From the NCBI GenBank assembly GCA_016180575.1, contig JACPAY010000017.1:1-40653 (forward strand): a DNA stretch of 40,653 bases. The letters run 5' to 3'. The stretch comes from Candidatus Omnitrophota bacterium. GTDB lineage: Bacteria; Omnitrophota; Gorgyraeia; Aquiviventales; Aquiviventaceae. The position numbers and the translations under genes are program-made. A model generated the notes under the pieces. That model was not told the origin of the DNA and did not search any database. It saw only the letters and a list, made by a program, of their open reading frames with translations. This document shows positions 15,790 through 24,886 of this stretch, in pieces; within the stretch, counting starts at the first letter, position 1, and each line of letters starts with the position of its first letter.

Positions 15790-17405
15790 CATGCCCTCCC
15801 GGGTGTTGGTCCGCCCTCCGAGACGTACGCCGGTTCGCAATCGGCAAACGGCACGAAGTTCTCGCGGAACTTCGCCGCCAGCTCCCGCGCCTTCGCGTCG
15901 TAGGCTTTGGGGTCTCGCCAGGTGGATCGGGGGTCCAGCAGCCCATCCGGCACGCCCGGGCACCGGGCCACCGCGGCAAACCCGAACGTCGGGTCGCTCC
16001 GCGTCGGGGCCTCGTCCAGCGCGCCGCTGAGGGCCGCCTCCGCCATCGCCCGGGTGGAGGCGATCGGGATCCGGCTGCCGGCCCCGTACGGGCCGCCGGT
16101 CCAGCCGGTGTTGATCAGCCAGCAGGCGGCGCGGTGCCGCGCGATCTTCTCGCCGAGCAGCTTCGCATACACGCACGGGTGCAGCGGCATGAACGGCGCG
16201 CCGAAGCAGGCGCTGAAGGTCGCCTTCGGCTCCGTCACCCCCCGCTCCGTCCCGGCGACCTTGGCCGTGTAGCCGGAGACGAAGTGGTACATCGCCTGCT
16301 CGCGCGTCAGCTTCGCGATCGGCGGCATCACGCCGAAGGCGTCGCAGGTGAGCATGACGATGTGCTTCGGGTGGCCGCCCATCCGGGATGGGCTGGCGTT
16401 CGCGATGGCGCTGAGCGGGTAGGCCCCGCGGGTGTTCTCGGTGAGCGAGTCATCGTCCAGGTCGAGCGTCCCTGCCGCCGGGTCCATCGGCACGTTCTCC
16501 AGCACCGTCCCGAAGCGGCGCGTCGTCGCGTAGATCTCCGGCTCCGCCTCGGGCGAGAGCCGGATGAGCTTCGCGTAGCAGCCGTTTTCGATGTTGAAGA
16601 TGCCGCGGTCGCTCCAGCCGTGCTCGTCATCCCCGATGAGTGTGCGCCGGGCGTCCGCCGAGAGCGAGGTCTTGCCCGTGCCGGAGAGCCCGAAGAAGAG
16701 CGCGACCTCGCCCCCCGATCCGATGTTCGCCGCGCAGTGCATCGAGAGCACGCCGGCCAGCGGCAAGACATAGTTCATGAGGGTGAAGACCGATTTCTTG
16801 ATCTCGCCCGCGTAGCTCGTGCCGCCGATGAGGACCAGCTTCTTGCCGAAGTGCACGAGGATGACGGCCGGCGAGCGCGTGCCGTCGCGCGACGGGACGG
16901 CGCGGAAGCTCGGCGCATGGAGCACGGTGAACTCGGGCTGGAAGGCTGCGCCGTCTCCGCCGGCCTCCTCGGCGGGGAGGAACATCGTCCGCGCAAAGAG
17001 GCTGTGCCAGGCGGTTTCCGTGATGACGCGGAGGGGGCGCCGGTAGGCGGGATCGGCCCCGACGAAGCAGTCCTGCACGAAGAGGTCCTTGCCCCGGAGG
17101 TGGGCCAGGAGGCGCTCGTGCAATTGGTCAAACCGGCGGGGCTCAAACGGCTGGTTGGCGCTCCCCCACCAGACGTGCTCGGCGCTTGAGGGCTCCCGGA
17201 CGATGAACTTGTCGTTCGGCGAGCGGCCGGTGTGCTGGCCGGTCTGGACGACCAGGGCCCCGCCCTGCGCGAGCTGCCCCTCGCGCCGGCGGAGGACCTC
17301 TTCATGGAGCGCCGGCACGCTGAGGCTCCAGGACACGCGCCCGGGATGCCGGATGCCGTGGCGCGCCAGCTCGTCGTTGCGGACAGCGCTGACGGCGCGA
17401 CTCAT
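15789..17405 (-). CDS. pckA: ATP-dependent phosphoenolpyruvate carboxykinase
   Basis: 538 residues from ATG 17405 with GGAAAGGG upstream; the ORF-track start at 17456 would overlap the operator. It converts oxaloacetate and ATP to PEP, CO2 and ADP, linking the TCA genes at the right of the window to gluconeogenesis. The kinase P-loop is [13 protein letters not shown]. The substrate region [16 protein letters not shown], the metal-site region [16 protein letters not shown] and the late [15 protein letters not shown] segment are all present, so the enzyme looks complete and of the ATP type. It is transcribed alone with the small winged-helix gene and has a Crp/Fnr-like site upstream. Confidence 0.96.
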   Translation of the reverse strand: MSRAVSAVRNDELARHGIRHPGRVSWSLSVPALHEEVLRRREGQLAQGGALVVQTGQHTGRSPNDKFIVREPSSAEHVWWGSANQPFEPRRFDQLHERLLAHLRGKDLFVQDCFVGADPAYRRPLRVITETAWHSLFARTMFLPAEEAGGDGAAFQPEFTVLHAPSFRAVPSRDGTRSPAVILVHFGKKLVLIGGTSYAGEIKKSVFTLMNYVLPLAGVLSMHCAANIGSGGEVALFFGLSGTGKTSLSADARRTLIGDDEHGWSDRGIFNIENGCYAKLIRLSPEAEPEIYATTRRFGTVLENVPMDPAAGTLDLDDDSLTENTRGAYPLSAIANASPSRMGGHPKHIVMLTCDAFGVMPPIAKLTREQAMYHFVSGYTAKVAGTERGVTEPKATFSACFGAPFMPLHPCVYAKLLGEKIARHRAACWLINTGWTGGPYGAGSRIPIASTRAMAEAALSGALDEAPTRSDPTFGFAAVARCPGVPDGLLDPRSTWRDPKAYDAKARELAAKFRENFVPFADCEPAYVSEGGPTPGRA

Positions 17406-17430
17406 GGGGCGTCCCTTTCCGGTTGAGCCT

Positions 17431-17472
17431 ACTCTACGAGAGGCGGGCCGTGGCATCTATGACCTCGGTCAT
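17431..17472 (-). promoter_or_regulatory. Crp/Fnr-type operator and -10 for pckA
   Basis: Near-palindrome ATGACCTCGGTCAT at 17459-17472. The minus-strand -10 TAGAGT is at 17431-17436, again 32 bp from the operator centre. It lies between the sufT stop and the pckA start. Same architecture as the sites at 13.8 and 12.3 kb. Confidence 0.55.
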
Positions 17473-17489
17473 GGAGTCGGTTGCCAGGC

Positions 17490-17852
17490 TCACCGCTGCT
17501 GCTCGATCTCCGGTCCCGCGTCGGATTCCTCGTCCCAGCCAAGGCCGAGGGCGATCTTGCACTCCTCGCTCGCCATGGTCCGCGGATCCCAGGGCGGCGT
17601 GAAGACGATGTTCACCGTCGCGGCTTTCACGCCGGGCAGCGAGACCAGGGCGCGCTGCACCATGGCCTTCAGCTGGGGCCCGTACGGGCAGAACGGGGAG
17701 GTGAAGGTCATGGTGAGCTTCACCTCGTCGCCCTCCGGCTGCGGGTTGATGTCCGTGCCGTAGATGAGCCCGAGGTCCACGATCCCCAGGTGCAGCTCGG
17801 GATCCTCGATGGGCTTGATCGCCTCCATCACCTGTTGCTCAGTGACCGCCAT
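17490..17852 (-). CDS. sufT: SufT/MIP18-type Fe-S assembly factor (DUF59)
   Basis: 120 residues. A DUF59/MIP18 domain spans nearly the whole protein: VMEAIKPIEDPELHLGIVDLGLIYG, then TSPFCPYGPQLK with the conserved cysteine, and VNIVFTPPWDPRTMASEE. SufT-type proteins help maturation of Fe-S proteins in SUF-dependent bacteria. The gene overlaps sufU by 14 nt and is the last gene of the suf operon; the pckA operator begins 18 nt beyond its stop. The C-terminal ~20 residues are acidic and variable. Confidence 0.9.
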   Translation of the reverse strand: MAVTEQQVMEAIKPIEDPELHLGIVDLGLIYGTDINPQPEGDEVKLTMTFTSPFCPYGPQLKAMVQRALVSLPGVKAATVNIVFTPPWDPRTMASEECKIALGLGWDEESDAGPEIEQQR

Positions 17853-18282
17853 GGGCGTGCGCCTCCAACCCCTGCTCCACGACGTTCCACGAGAGCGCCG
17901 CGCACTTGATGCGCACCGGAAATTTCCGCACCCCCGCGAGCGCCTCCAGATCCCCGAGATCCGCCGACGCGTCGGGCTCCTGGCCCTTCATCAGCCCCTT
18001 CATCGCGTCCATGATCCGTTCCGCCTCGCGGACCGTCTTGCCCTCCAGCTGGGTGGCCAGCATGGAGGCGGCCGCCTGGCTGATGACGCAGCCCTTGCCG
18101 CGGAACCGGACCCGCTCGAGCCGCCCGTCCCGCAGCTTGACGTGGAACGCCAGCTCGTCGCCGCACAGCGGGTTGACGCCCGAGGCACGTATCTGGGCGT
18201 CGGGCAGCTCCCCGCTGTGCGTCGGGTTCTTGAAGTGCTCCAGGATCACTTCCCGGTACAGCTCGTCCAGCTGCTCGACCAT
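17839..18282 (-). CDS. sufU: SufU sulfur-transfer protein
   Basis: 147 residues. The three conserved cysteines are visible in NPLCGDELAFHV, GKGCVISQAAASMLA and VRIKCAALSWNVV, with the Asp after the first. SufU binds zinc and takes persulfide sulfur from SufS for cluster assembly on SufBCD. It lacks the HscA-binding LPPVK motif of IscU, and the 18-residue insertion between second and third Cys is typical of SufU. It starts 8 nt after sufS and overlaps sufT. Confidence 0.92.
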   Translation of the reverse strand: MVEQLDELYREVILEHFKNPTHSGELPDAQIRASGVNPLCGDELAFHVKLRDGRLERVRFRGKGCVISQAAASMLATQLEGKTVREAERIMDAMKGLMKGQEPDASADLGDLEALAGVRKFPVRIKCAALSWNVVEQGLEAHAHGGH

Positions 18283-18290
18283 CGCCGGAC

Positions 18291-19547
18291 CTACCGGACT
18301 GGGCGCGCAGGCGCCGGCCGGCCGAAGAACGCCTGCACGGCGTGGAGCGCGTCGAGCAGCCGGTCCACCTCTTCGCGGGTGTTATAGAGATAGAAGCTCG
18401 CGCGGGCGGTCGCGGGGACCCCGAGGCGCCGCATCAGGGGCTTGGCGCAGTGGTGCCCGGCCCGGATCGCCACCCCCTCGGCGTCGAGCACGGTGCCCAC
18501 GTCGTGCGGGTGCAGCCCCTCCAGGTTAAAGGAGACCGCCCCGCCCCGGTCTTCCGCATCGCCCGGCGGCCCGTAGAGCGTGACCCCGTCGAGCTCCCGC
18601 AGGCGCGTGAACGCATACGCGGTCAGCTCCCGCTCATGCGCGCGGACCTGCGCCATCCCGACCCGCTCAAGATACGCCAGCGCCTCGCCGAAGGCGATGA
18701 CGCCGGCGATGTTGGGCGTGCCCGCCTCGAACTTCCAGGGGATCTCGTTCCATGTCGCCGAGGTGAGCTGGACGTCCGAGATCATCTCACCGCCGCCGAG
18801 GAACGGCTCCATCGCCTCCAGGAGCTCCTCGCGGGCGTACAGCACTCCGACCCCGGTCGGCCCCAGCATCTTGTGCGAGGAGAAGGCCAGGGCGTCGCAG
18901 CCCAGCTGCTGGACGTCGAGGGGAAGGTGCGGCGCGCTCTGGGCCGCATCCAGCAGCACCAGGGCCCCCTGCCGATGGGCCCGCTCCGCCAGCTGCGCGA
19001 CGGGGTTGATGGTCCCGAGGACGTTGGACATGTGCGTGACCGCCACGAGCTTCGTGCGCGGGGTGAGCAGCGCGTCGAGCCGGTCGAGCTGCAGCCGCCC
19101 GTCATCCGTGATCGGGATGAACGCAAGCGACGAGCCGGTCGCCTTGGCGAGGAGCTGCCACGGCACGAGGTTTGAGTGGTGCTCCATCTCCGAGAGCAGG
19201 ATCTCATCGCCCGGCCCCAGCCGGCTGCGCCCCCACCCGTTCGCGAACAGGTTGATGGCCTCGGTCGCGTTGCGGGTGAAGACGACGGCGCGCGGCGACG
19301 GCGCGCGGATGAACCGCGCGGTCCGCTCGCGGACCGCTTCGTAGGCCGCGGTCGCCTCCTCCGCTAGGGCGTGGATGCCGCGATGGATGTTCGCGTTGAA
19401 GCGGCTGTAGTAGGCGGACAGCGCGTCGATGACCTGGCGCGGCTTCTGGCTCGTCGCCGCGTTGTCCAGGTAGACCAGCGGTTTCCCATGGACCGTGCGG
19501 GATAGGATGGGAAAGTCCCGCCTGATCCGTTCCACGTTGAGCGTCAT
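18291..19547 (-). CDS. sufS: SufS cysteine desulfurase
   Basis: 418 residues, normal length. The N-terminus VERIRRDFPILSRTVHGKPLVYLDNAATSQKP is the SufS/CsdA signature. The PLP lysine lies in ALAFSSHKMLGPTG and the catalytic cysteine in IRAGHHCAKPLMRRL. It transfers cysteine sulfur to SufU in the cytoplasm. The start overlaps the Rieske gene stop as ATGA. A last ~15 residues (FFGRPAPARPVR) are a basic tail. Distinct from the NifS-like enzyme at 2.1-3.3 kb. Confidence 0.95.
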   Translation of the reverse strand: MTLNVERIRRDFPILSRTVHGKPLVYLDNAATSQKPRQVIDALSAYYSRFNANIHRGIHALAEEATAAYEAVRERTARFIRAPSPRAVVFTRNATEAINLFANGWGRSRLGPGDEILLSEMEHHSNLVPWQLLAKATGSSLAFIPITDDGRLQLDRLDALLTPRTKLVAVTHMSNVLGTINPVAQLAERAHRQGALVLLDAAQSAPHLPLDVQQLGCDALAFSSHKMLGPTGVGVLYAREELLEAMEPFLGGGEMISDVQLTSATWNEIPWKFEAGTPNIAGVIAFGEALAYLERVGMAQVRAHERELTAYAFTRLRELDGVTLYGPPGDAEDRGGAVSFNLEGLHPHDVGTVLDAEGVAIRAGHHCAKPLMRRLGVPATARASFYLYNTREEVDRLLDALHAVQAFFGRPAPARPVR

Positions 19548-19873
19548 TTGGGCAGCACCTCGCTCACGTTCACCCGCACCTCATCCCCTTCCACCGCGAC
19601 CCGATAGGCGTTGATCGGGACCGCCGCGGGCAGGCAGAGGACCTTGCCGGTCGTCACGTCAAACCGCGCCCCGTGGCGCGGACACTCGATCGCCGTGCCT
19701 TCCAGCCAGCCGTCGGCCAGCGGCCCATCATCGTGCGTGCACGTGTCGTCGATCGCGTGGAAGCCGCGCTCGGTGTGGCAGATGAGCAGCCGCTTGCCGC
19801 CCGCCTCCACCGCCTTGAACTCCCCGACGGGCAGCGCGCTTGCCTTCGCCACCGCGACGAACTCACCCGCCAT
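19544..19873 (-). CDS. Rieske-type ferredoxin in suf operon
   Basis: 109 residues, a soluble dioxygenase-type Rieske ferredoxin. The [2Fe-2S] ligands are CTHDDGPL (Cys-x-His) and ECPRHGARFD (Cys-x2-His). It has no signal peptide or membrane anchor. It overlaps sufD by 11 nt and sufS by 4 nt, so it is certainly part of the operon; similar genes sit in suf operons of other high-GC bacteria. A role in electron supply for cluster assembly, or as a client, is likely but undefined. Confidence 0.9.
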   Translation of the reverse strand: MAGEFVAVAKASALPVGEFKAVEAGGKRLLICHTERGFHAIDDTCTHDDGPLADGWLEGTAIECPRHGARFDVTTGKVLCLPAAVPINAYRVAVEGDEVRVNVSEVLPK

Positions 19874-21179
19874 CGGACAGGCTCCCTTCCAGCTCCCGCC
19901 GGAGCCGCTCCTGGAGCGGCGCGAACGCCACCTGCTGGACGATGGGCTCGATGAAGCCCATCACGATCAGCCGCTGGGCGCGCTCGCGCGGGATGCCCCG
20001 CGACATGAGGTAGAACGCCTGCTCCTCGTCGATCGGCCCGGTCGAGGCGCCGTGCTTGCACTGGACGTCGTCGGCGAGGATCTCGAGCATCGGGATCGTC
20101 TCGGCCCGGGCGGTCCGGCTGAGGAGCAGGTTGTGGTTGGCCTGGTAGGCGTTGGTCTGCTGGGCGGCCTTCGCGATCCGGATGAGCCCGGTATAGATCA
20201 TGCGGCTCTCATCCTGCAGCGCGGCCCGGAACTGCAGGTCGGACACCGTGTTGGGCGCCCGGTGGTCCTGGAGCGTGTGCTGGTCGATGTGCTGCGCCCC
20301 GTGGCCGAACACGAAGCCGTAGAGTTTGGCCGTCGCCCCCGGCCCGACCAGCTTTGTCATGACGTGGGCCTTGGTGAGCGCCGAGCCCAGGTTGATGTTG
20401 GTCATCGTCAGGGTCGTCCCCTGCGCGAGCGTCGCCCGCTGGAGGAGGAACTCCCGGGCATGGAGATCCAGCCGCTGCAGCCGCACGTAGTGGAGCGAGG
20501 CGTTCTGCTCCAGCACGATCTCGATGCGGCCGTTCACCAGATGCGGCGCGCCGGTCCCGGGTGCCTCGGGCACGCTGACATACTCATCGATCAGCGTCAC
20601 CGCGCTGCCCGCCCCGATGGTGATGACGGTCAGGGGGAACACCGCCTGCTGCGGACGGACCGCCATGATCCGGACCAGCCGGATCGGCGCGCCGGGGCCC
20701 GCCTGCGGCGCCACGGTGAGCGCCACGTCATCGTGGTGAAAGGCCAGGTTGAGGCTCGCCAGCTTCTGTTCGGCGTCGGTCAGGCCGTCCGCCTCAATCG
20801 CCCGCCGGATCGCCTCAGGCCTGGCGCCGGCTGCCCGGCCAAGCTCCTCCACCCTGAGGTGGTCCATCGCGGGGGGCGGCGAGAGAAAGCTGCCGTTCAC
20901 GCGCACAATCAGCCGTTCCTCGCCCAGCGGCCGGGTGAATGAGGCGAGCTGGGCGTCCGACAGCGCGACCCTGGCCAGGAGCTCGGGCGCCGTCGGGGCA
21001 AACCCTTGGGCCGGGTCGAGCAGCCTGACGTCCGTCCGCCTCCAGATATCATCGCTCGGATGGGGCCAGGCGAGCTCCGCGTGCCGGGCAAGTGAGCGGC
21101 GGCGCAGCTCAATGAGCCACGCCGGCTCGTTGAGCCGTCTTGCCGTCTGGTCGATTGTGGTGAGGTTGAATTCCGTCAT
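19863..21179 (-). CDS. sufD: SufD Fe-S assembly scaffold subunit
   Basis: 438 residues from ATG 21179 (MTEFNLTTIDQTARRL); the ORF-track start at 21461 extends through sufA in the wrong frame. The N-terminal helix region has EPAWLIELRRRSLARHAEL. The central beta-helix and C-terminal segment with KHGASTGPIDEEQAFYLMSRGIPRERAQRLIVMGF are the SufB/SufD signature, including the conserved His of SufD. With SufB and SufC it forms the SufBC2D scaffold. It is 73 nt downstream of sufA, across a strong hairpin, and overlaps the Rieske gene. Confidence 0.93.
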   Translation of the reverse strand: MTEFNLTTIDQTARRLNEPAWLIELRRRSLARHAELAWPHPSDDIWRRTDVRLLDPAQGFAPTAPELLARVALSDAQLASFTRPLGEERLIVRVNGSFLSPPPAMDHLRVEELGRAAGARPEAIRRAIEADGLTDAEQKLASLNLAFHHDDVALTVAPQAGPGAPIRLVRIMAVRPQQAVFPLTVITIGAGSAVTLIDEYVSVPEAPGTGAPHLVNGRIEIVLEQNASLHYVRLQRLDLHAREFLLQRATLAQGTTLTMTNINLGSALTKAHVMTKLVGPGATAKLYGFVFGHGAQHIDQHTLQDHRAPNTVSDLQFRAALQDESRMIYTGLIRIAKAAQQTNAYQANHNLLLSRTARAETIPMLEILADDVQCKHGASTGPIDEEQAFYLMSRGIPRERAQRLIVMGFIEPIVQQVAFAPLQERLRRELEGSLSDGG

Positions 21180-21198
21180 CGGCTCATCCCCTGAAGCG

Positions 21199-21235
21199 AA
21201 CAGAGGCTCCCACCTCGACGAGGAGGAGCCTCTGT
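21199..21235 (-). other. Intraoperonic hairpin between sufA and sufD
   Basis: Perfect 12-bp inverted repeat, AACAGAGGCTCC and GGAGCCTCTGTT, with a 13-nt loop. No T-run follows on the minus strand, so it is not a classical terminator. It may stabilise the upstream mRNA end or mark a processing site. Confidence 0.6.
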
Positions 21236-21252
21236 TGCGGGAAGCGGGCCGC

Positions 21253-21513
21253 TTACGCGGAGAACGAGGTCCCGCACCCGCACGACTTCTTGGCGAGCGG
21301 GTTCTGGAACTCGAAGCCGCCCCCCACGAGGCCGTTCTTGAAGTCGACCGTCGTCCCGTCGAGATAGAGGTGGCTCTTGGCGTCGATGAGGATCTTGACC
21401 CCCTCCTGCTCGAAGACCGAGTCATACTGCTTCGGCGTCGCGTCCTCGATGGCGAGGACATAGCTCATCCCGGAACAGCCGCCGCCCTTGACCCCGATGC
21501 GCAGGCCGAGGAT
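21253..21513 (-). CDS. sufA: SufA/HesB-type A-type carrier, N-terminus missing
   Basis: The ORF track gives 71 residues from ATG 21468, but the same frame upstream reads ILGLRIGVKGGGCSGMSYVL, clearly part of the protein. The three Fe-S ligands are GGGCSGMS and KKSCGCGTSF. Normal family members have about 25 further N-terminal residues before GLRVGVKGGG; here the frame runs into the end of sufB with no ATG, GTG or TTG. A strong AGGAGGAG lies at 21516-21523, followed by an ATC codon at 21513, which I use as a provisional boundary. Either translation starts at a rare codon or at Met 21468 (which loses the first ligand), or a deletion removed the 5' end. It sits between sufB and sufD. Function: Fe-S carrier. 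Confidence 0.75.
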   Translation of the reverse strand: MLGLRIGVKGGGCSGMSYVLAIEDATPKQYDSVFEQEGVKILIDAKSHLYLDGTTVDFKNGLVGGGFEFQNPLAKKSCGCGTSFSA

Positions 21514-21524
21514 GGCTCCTCCTG

Positions 21525-22940
21525 TTATCCGACCGCCCCTTCCATTTCCAGCTGCACGAGCCGGTTGAGCTCGACCGCGTACTCCAGCGGCAGCTCCTTC
21601 ACGAACGGCTCGATGAACCCGTTGACGATCATCATCATCGCCTCGGGCTCCGTGAGCCCGCGGCTCATCGCGTAGAAGAGCTGCTCGTCGCCGATCTTGG
21701 ACACCGTCGCCTCGTGGCCGATCTGGACCCGCTGCTCGTCAATCTCCATCGTCGGGTAGGTGTCCGAGCGCGACTCCTCGTTGAGCATGAGCGCGTCGCA
21801 CCGGACGGTGGACTTCGCGCGCTCAGCGCCCGCGTGGACCTTCACGAGGCCGCGGTAGCTCGTGCGCCCGTCGCCCTTCGAGATGGACTTCGAGGTGATG
21901 ACCGAGGCGGTGTCGGGGGCCGCGTGGATCATCTTCGCGCCGGCGTCCTGGTGCTGGCCCGAGCCGGCGAACGCGACCGAGAGGACCTCGCCCCGCGCCC
22001 CGCGCCCCATGAGGTACACCCCGGGATACTTCATCGTGAGCTTGGAGCCGAGGTTGCCGTCGAGCCACTCGACTGTCGCCCCCTCGTGCGCGACGGCACG
22101 CTTCGTGACCAGGTTGTAGACGTTCTTCGACCAGTTCTGGATCGTCACGTAGCGGATCTTCGCGTGCGGCAGCGCGATGAGCTCCACCACCGCCGAGTGC
22201 AGCGAATCCGATGAGTAGGTTGGCGCGGTGCACCCTTCTATATACGTGACCTCGGCCCCCTCGTCCGCGATGATGAGGGTGCGCTCGAACTGGCCCATGT
22301 TCTTCGCGTTGATGCGGAAATAGGCCTGCAGCGGCATGCCCACGCGCACGCCCTTGGGGACATAGATGAACGAGCCGCCGCTCCACACCGACGTGTTGAG
22401 CGCCGCGAACTTGTTGTCGGCGGGCGGAATAATCGTCCCGAAGTACCGCCGGACGAGCTCCGGCTGTTCCTTCAGGGCGCTGTCCATGTCAAGGAAGATG
22501 ACCCCCTGCTTCTGCAGGTCCTCGTGCATGGAGTGGTAGACCGACTCGGACTCATACTGCGCGCTCACCCCCGCGAGAAACTTGCGCTCGGCCTCTGGAA
22601 TGCCGAGCCGGTCGAACGTCTCCTTGATCTCCGCCGGGACGTCCTCCCATGACTCGCCTTGTTTGGCCGTCGGCTTGAGGTAGTAGTAGATCGAGTCGAA
22701 CTTGATGCTGTTCAGCAAGTCGGTGTTCGCCCATGTCGGCATCGGCTTGCGCATGAAGTGGCGATATCCCCGCAGCCGCTGCTCCAGCATCCAGGCCGGC
22801 TCCCCCTTCATGCCGGAGATCTGCTTGACCTTGGTCTCGTCCAGCCCGGGCTCGGCTTTGAAGACGGACCGCTCCGGCACGTGGAAACCGTAGAGCCGGT
22901 CGTAGTCCTCATTGATGTTCACCTGTGGTTTGGTCGCCAT
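21525..22940 (-). CDS. sufB: SufB Fe-S assembly scaffold subunit
   Basis: 471 residues, normal length. Signatures include [20 protein letters not shown] at the N-terminus, [25 protein letters not shown] and [22 protein letters not shown] in the beta-helix, and [23 protein letters not shown] near the C-terminus. SufB is the scaffold where the nascent cluster forms, in complex with SufC and SufD. It follows sufC by 12 nt, and the sufA reading frame begins directly after its TAA. Confidence 0.97.
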   Translation of the reverse strand: MATKPQVNINEDYDRLYGFHVPERSVFKAEPGLDETKVKQISGMKGEPAWMLEQRLRGYRHFMRKPMPTWANTDLLNSIKFDSIYYYLKPTAKQGESWEDVPAEIKETFDRLGIPEAERKFLAGVSAQYESESVYHSMHEDLQKQGVIFLDMDSALKEQPELVRRYFGTIIPPADNKFAALNTSVWSGGSFIYVPKGVRVGMPLQAYFRINAKNMGQFERTLIIADEGAEVTYIEGCTAPTYSSDSLHSAVVELIALPHAKIRYVTIQNWSKNVYNLVTKRAVAHEGATVEWLDGNLGSKLTMKYPGVYLMGRGARGEVLSVAFAGSGQHQDAGAKMIHAAPDTASVITSKSISKGDGRTSYRGLVKVHAGAERAKSTVRCDALMLNEESRSDTYPTMEIDEQRVQIGHEATVSKIGDEQLFYAMSRGLTEPEAMMMIVNGFIEPFVKELPLEYAVELNRLVQLEMEGAVG

Positions 22941-22952
22941 CGGTCCGCCTCC

Positions 22953-23732
22953 TTACACGCTCGCCGGCTCAATGGCCGGTTTGAAGCCTTCGTAGCCTTT
23001 CGCCTCCAGCTCCAGCGCAAGCTCGGCCCCCCCGGAGCGCGCGATCCGGCCGTCCACCATGACATGCACCCGGTCAGGCCGGATGTAGTTGAGCAGCCGC
23101 TGGTAGTGCGTGATCAGCAGGATCCCGCGCTCCGGGGTGCGCAGCGCGTTGATGCCCGCCGCCACCGTCTTGAGCGCGTCGATATCGAGCCCCGAGTCGG
23201 TCTCGTCCAGGACCGCGAGCGCCGGGTTCAGCACCGCCATCTGGAGGATCTCCAGTCGCTTCTTCTCCCCGCCGGAAAACCCGTCGTTGACGTACCGGTT
23301 GACGAACGCGTCCGGGATCCCCAGCGCCTTCAGGTGCGTCTTGACCGTCTGGCGGAACTCCTTGACCGGGACGTCGCCCCCGCGCACCCCGCGCAGGGCG
23401 GCCCGGAGGAAGTTGGCGATCGTCACCCCGGGGATCGCCGTCGGGTACTGGAACGCGAGGAACATCCCCCGCTTGGCCCGCGCATCCGGCGAGAGCCCGT
23501 CGAGCTCCTCGCCGCGGTAGCGGATCCGCCCCGCGGTCACCGCGTACTTCGGGTGGCCCATGAGGCAGAACGAGAGCGTGCTTTTGCCGGAGCCGTTGGG
23601 CCCCATGAGCGCGTGGACCTCCCCGGCGTTGACCGCCAGGGCCAGCCCCTTGAGGATCTCCTTCCCCTCGACCGCCACATGCAGGTCCTCGACCGCGAGC
23701 AACGGATGCGTCATTGGCGACTCTTTGGTCAT
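22953..23732 (-). CDS. sufC: SufC ATPase
   Basis: 259 residues if the start is ATG 23732, which overlaps the Rrf2-gene stop as ATGA; the ATG at 23714 ([13 protein letters not shown]) is an alternative and fits family N-termini better. The ORF-track start at 23891 runs through the regulator gene in another frame. Walker A is GPNGSGKST, the signature is [13 protein letters not shown] and Walker [17 protein letters not shown], with the SufC-typical GLDIDAL. It is the ATPase that drives conformational change in the SufBC2D complex. Confidence 0.96.
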   Translation of the reverse strand: MTKESPMTHPLLAVEDLHVAVEGKEILKGLALAVNAGEVHALMGPNGSGKSTLSFCLMGHPKYAVTAGRIRYRGEELDGLSPDARAKRGMFLAFQYPTAIPGVTIANFLRAALRGVRGGDVPVKEFRQTVKTHLKALGIPDAFVNRYVNDGFSGGEKKRLEILQMAVLNPALAVLDETDSGLDIDALKTVAAGINALRTPERGILLITHYQRLLNYIRPDRVHVMVDGRIARSGGAELALELEAKGYEGFKPAIEPASV

Positions 23733-24196
23733 CTCTTCTCCAATGGGCCGATCCGCTGGGCCAGCCGCTCGGACACCGTGTACTCCGGTTCCAGGAGGCT
23801 GGCGAGCGTCGTCTGGTCGAGGAAGCCCTGGATGTAGGTGGTCAGCCCCGACCAGATCGAGCGGATGCCGCAGTTGCTGAGGTGGATGCACGCGTCCCGG
23901 TTGCCGGTGAACGACGTGCAGATGTGATCCGTCGTCTCCACCGTGCCCAGCGCCCGCACGATCTCCCCCAGCGTGATGGCGGTCGCCGGCCGGTTGAGCG
24001 CGTAGCCGCCCCGCAGCCCCCGCAGGCTATGCACGAGCCCCGCCTTGGACAGGATCCGGAGCAGCTTCTCCACATACGCGCTGGAGAGCCCTTCCCTCGC
24101 CGCAATCTCCTTCACGCTCACCACCTGGTGCTGCGGCACCCTGGCGAGCTGCAGGAGGCAGCGTAACCCGTATTCTTCCTGGGCGGTGATTTTCAT
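23729..24196 (-). CDS. Rrf2-family regulator of the suf operon
   Basis: 155 residues. The winged-helix DNA-binding domain is at the N-terminus ([51 protein letters not shown]). Three cysteines, [17 protein letters not shown] (Cx9Cx5C), could bind an Fe-S cluster as in IscR or SufR-type Rrf2 proteins. It is the first gene of the suf operon and overlaps sufC by 4 nt. A partly palindromic IscR-like box overlaps its promoter, suggesting autoregulation by cluster status. Confidence 0.92.
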   Translation of the reverse strand: MKITAQEEYGLRCLLQLARVPQHQVVSVKEIAAREGLSSAYVEKLLRILSKAGLVHSLRGLRGGYALNRPATAITLGEIVRALGTVETTDHICTSFTGNRDACIHLSNCGIRSIWSGLTTYIQGFLDQTTLASLLEPEYTVSERLAQRIGPLEKR

Positions 24197-24211
24197 GGGC
24201 CTTCAACTTGG

Positions 24212-24245
24212 ATGCTACTATAATACGACTTTTTTGTCAAGTATT
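24212..24245 (-). promoter_or_regulatory. suf operon promoter with IscR-like box
   Basis: Minus strand: -35 TTGACA (24235-24240), 17-nt spacer, -10 TAGCAT (24212-24217). The partial palindrome AATACTTGAC-AAAAAA-GTCGTATT (24222-24245) covers the -35 and spacer and resembles the IscR type 1 site, with one base fewer in one arm. Confidence 0.6.
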
Positions 24246-24269
24246 AGCCCAAAAGAAAAGCCGGCCGCC

Positions 24270-24869
24270 CTACAACGTCGCTTGGAGCGCAGCGAGCTTA
24301 TCTTCCAGGTACCGCATGAGGCTTGTTTGGAGATGGGGGTCTTCGATGTGATCGATGACGCCGGCGATCTCCATCGCGTGACCCAACGCGACGCCAGGCC
24401 GCTCCGGGTCGAGCACGAGCGCGTCGATCTGGGTACGGATGTCCTCTGCGGAGGGGAGCGCCTGCTGCTCTCGCTGCAACAGCGCCTCGAAGCGCTCACG
24501 CGCATCGCCGCTCAACCCCACCTCTTCTCCCAGGGGCAAAAGCCGCTCGTCCGTCAATGCGCCGGAGGCCTCCGCCCCGGCCAACTGAGCCAGCTTCTCG
24601 TCAAGCGCTTCGCTCAGTTGGCCTTCGAGATGCGCATCGCCTTGCCGAGCAATGGTCTGCACCAGCCAGGGCAGCAGGTCTTCTCGCTCCGCCTCGCTCA
24701 TCGCATCAAGCGCAATAAGCGTCCGGCGGATCAGGTCTGCCTCAGCCACACGCGCTTCCCGTGACGTCTGCGACGGCTCGCTGCGCACGCCGGAAGCCTC
24801 CGCGCCTGCGCAGCTGGCCGCCAGTATCGAGCCGATGGCCGTCACGGCAGCCCACGAGGAACGAGCCAT
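24270..24869 (-). CDS. Putative lipoprotein, helical, unknown function
   Basis: 199 residues from ATG 24869, with GAGAGGAGCC upstream; the ORF-track start at 25004 lies in the preceding gene. The signal is lipoprotein-like (SWAAVTAIGSILAASCAGAEA, lipobox LAASC), so it is probably membrane-anchored outside the cytoplasm. The mature part is acidic and helical (ARVAEADLIRRTLIALDAM, LEGQLSEALDEKLAQLAGAEA, RYLEDKLAALQATL). I do not recognise a family. It starts 17 nt after the secreted Ig-like gene and shares its c-di-GMP riboswitch, so the two probably act together at the cell surface. Confidence 0.7.
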   Translation of the reverse strand: MARSSWAAVTAIGSILAASCAGAEASGVRSEPSQTSREARVAEADLIRRTLIALDAMSEAEREDLLPWLVQTIARQGDAHLEGQLSEALDEKLAQLAGAEASGALTDERLLPLGEEVGLSGDARERFEALLQREQQALPSAEDIRTQIDALVLDPERPGVALGHAMEIAGVIDHIEDPHLQTSLMRYLEDKLAALQATL

Positions 24870-24886
24870 CCCGGCTCCTCTCAGGG

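Noticed and set aside
13042-15903. 953-aa plus-strand ORF
   Set aside because: Covers four minus-strand genes with clear families; no domain of its own.
19863-21461. SufD with a 94-residue N-terminal extension
   Set aside because: The extension is Ser/Arg-rich and overlaps sufA in another frame; the true start is at 21179.
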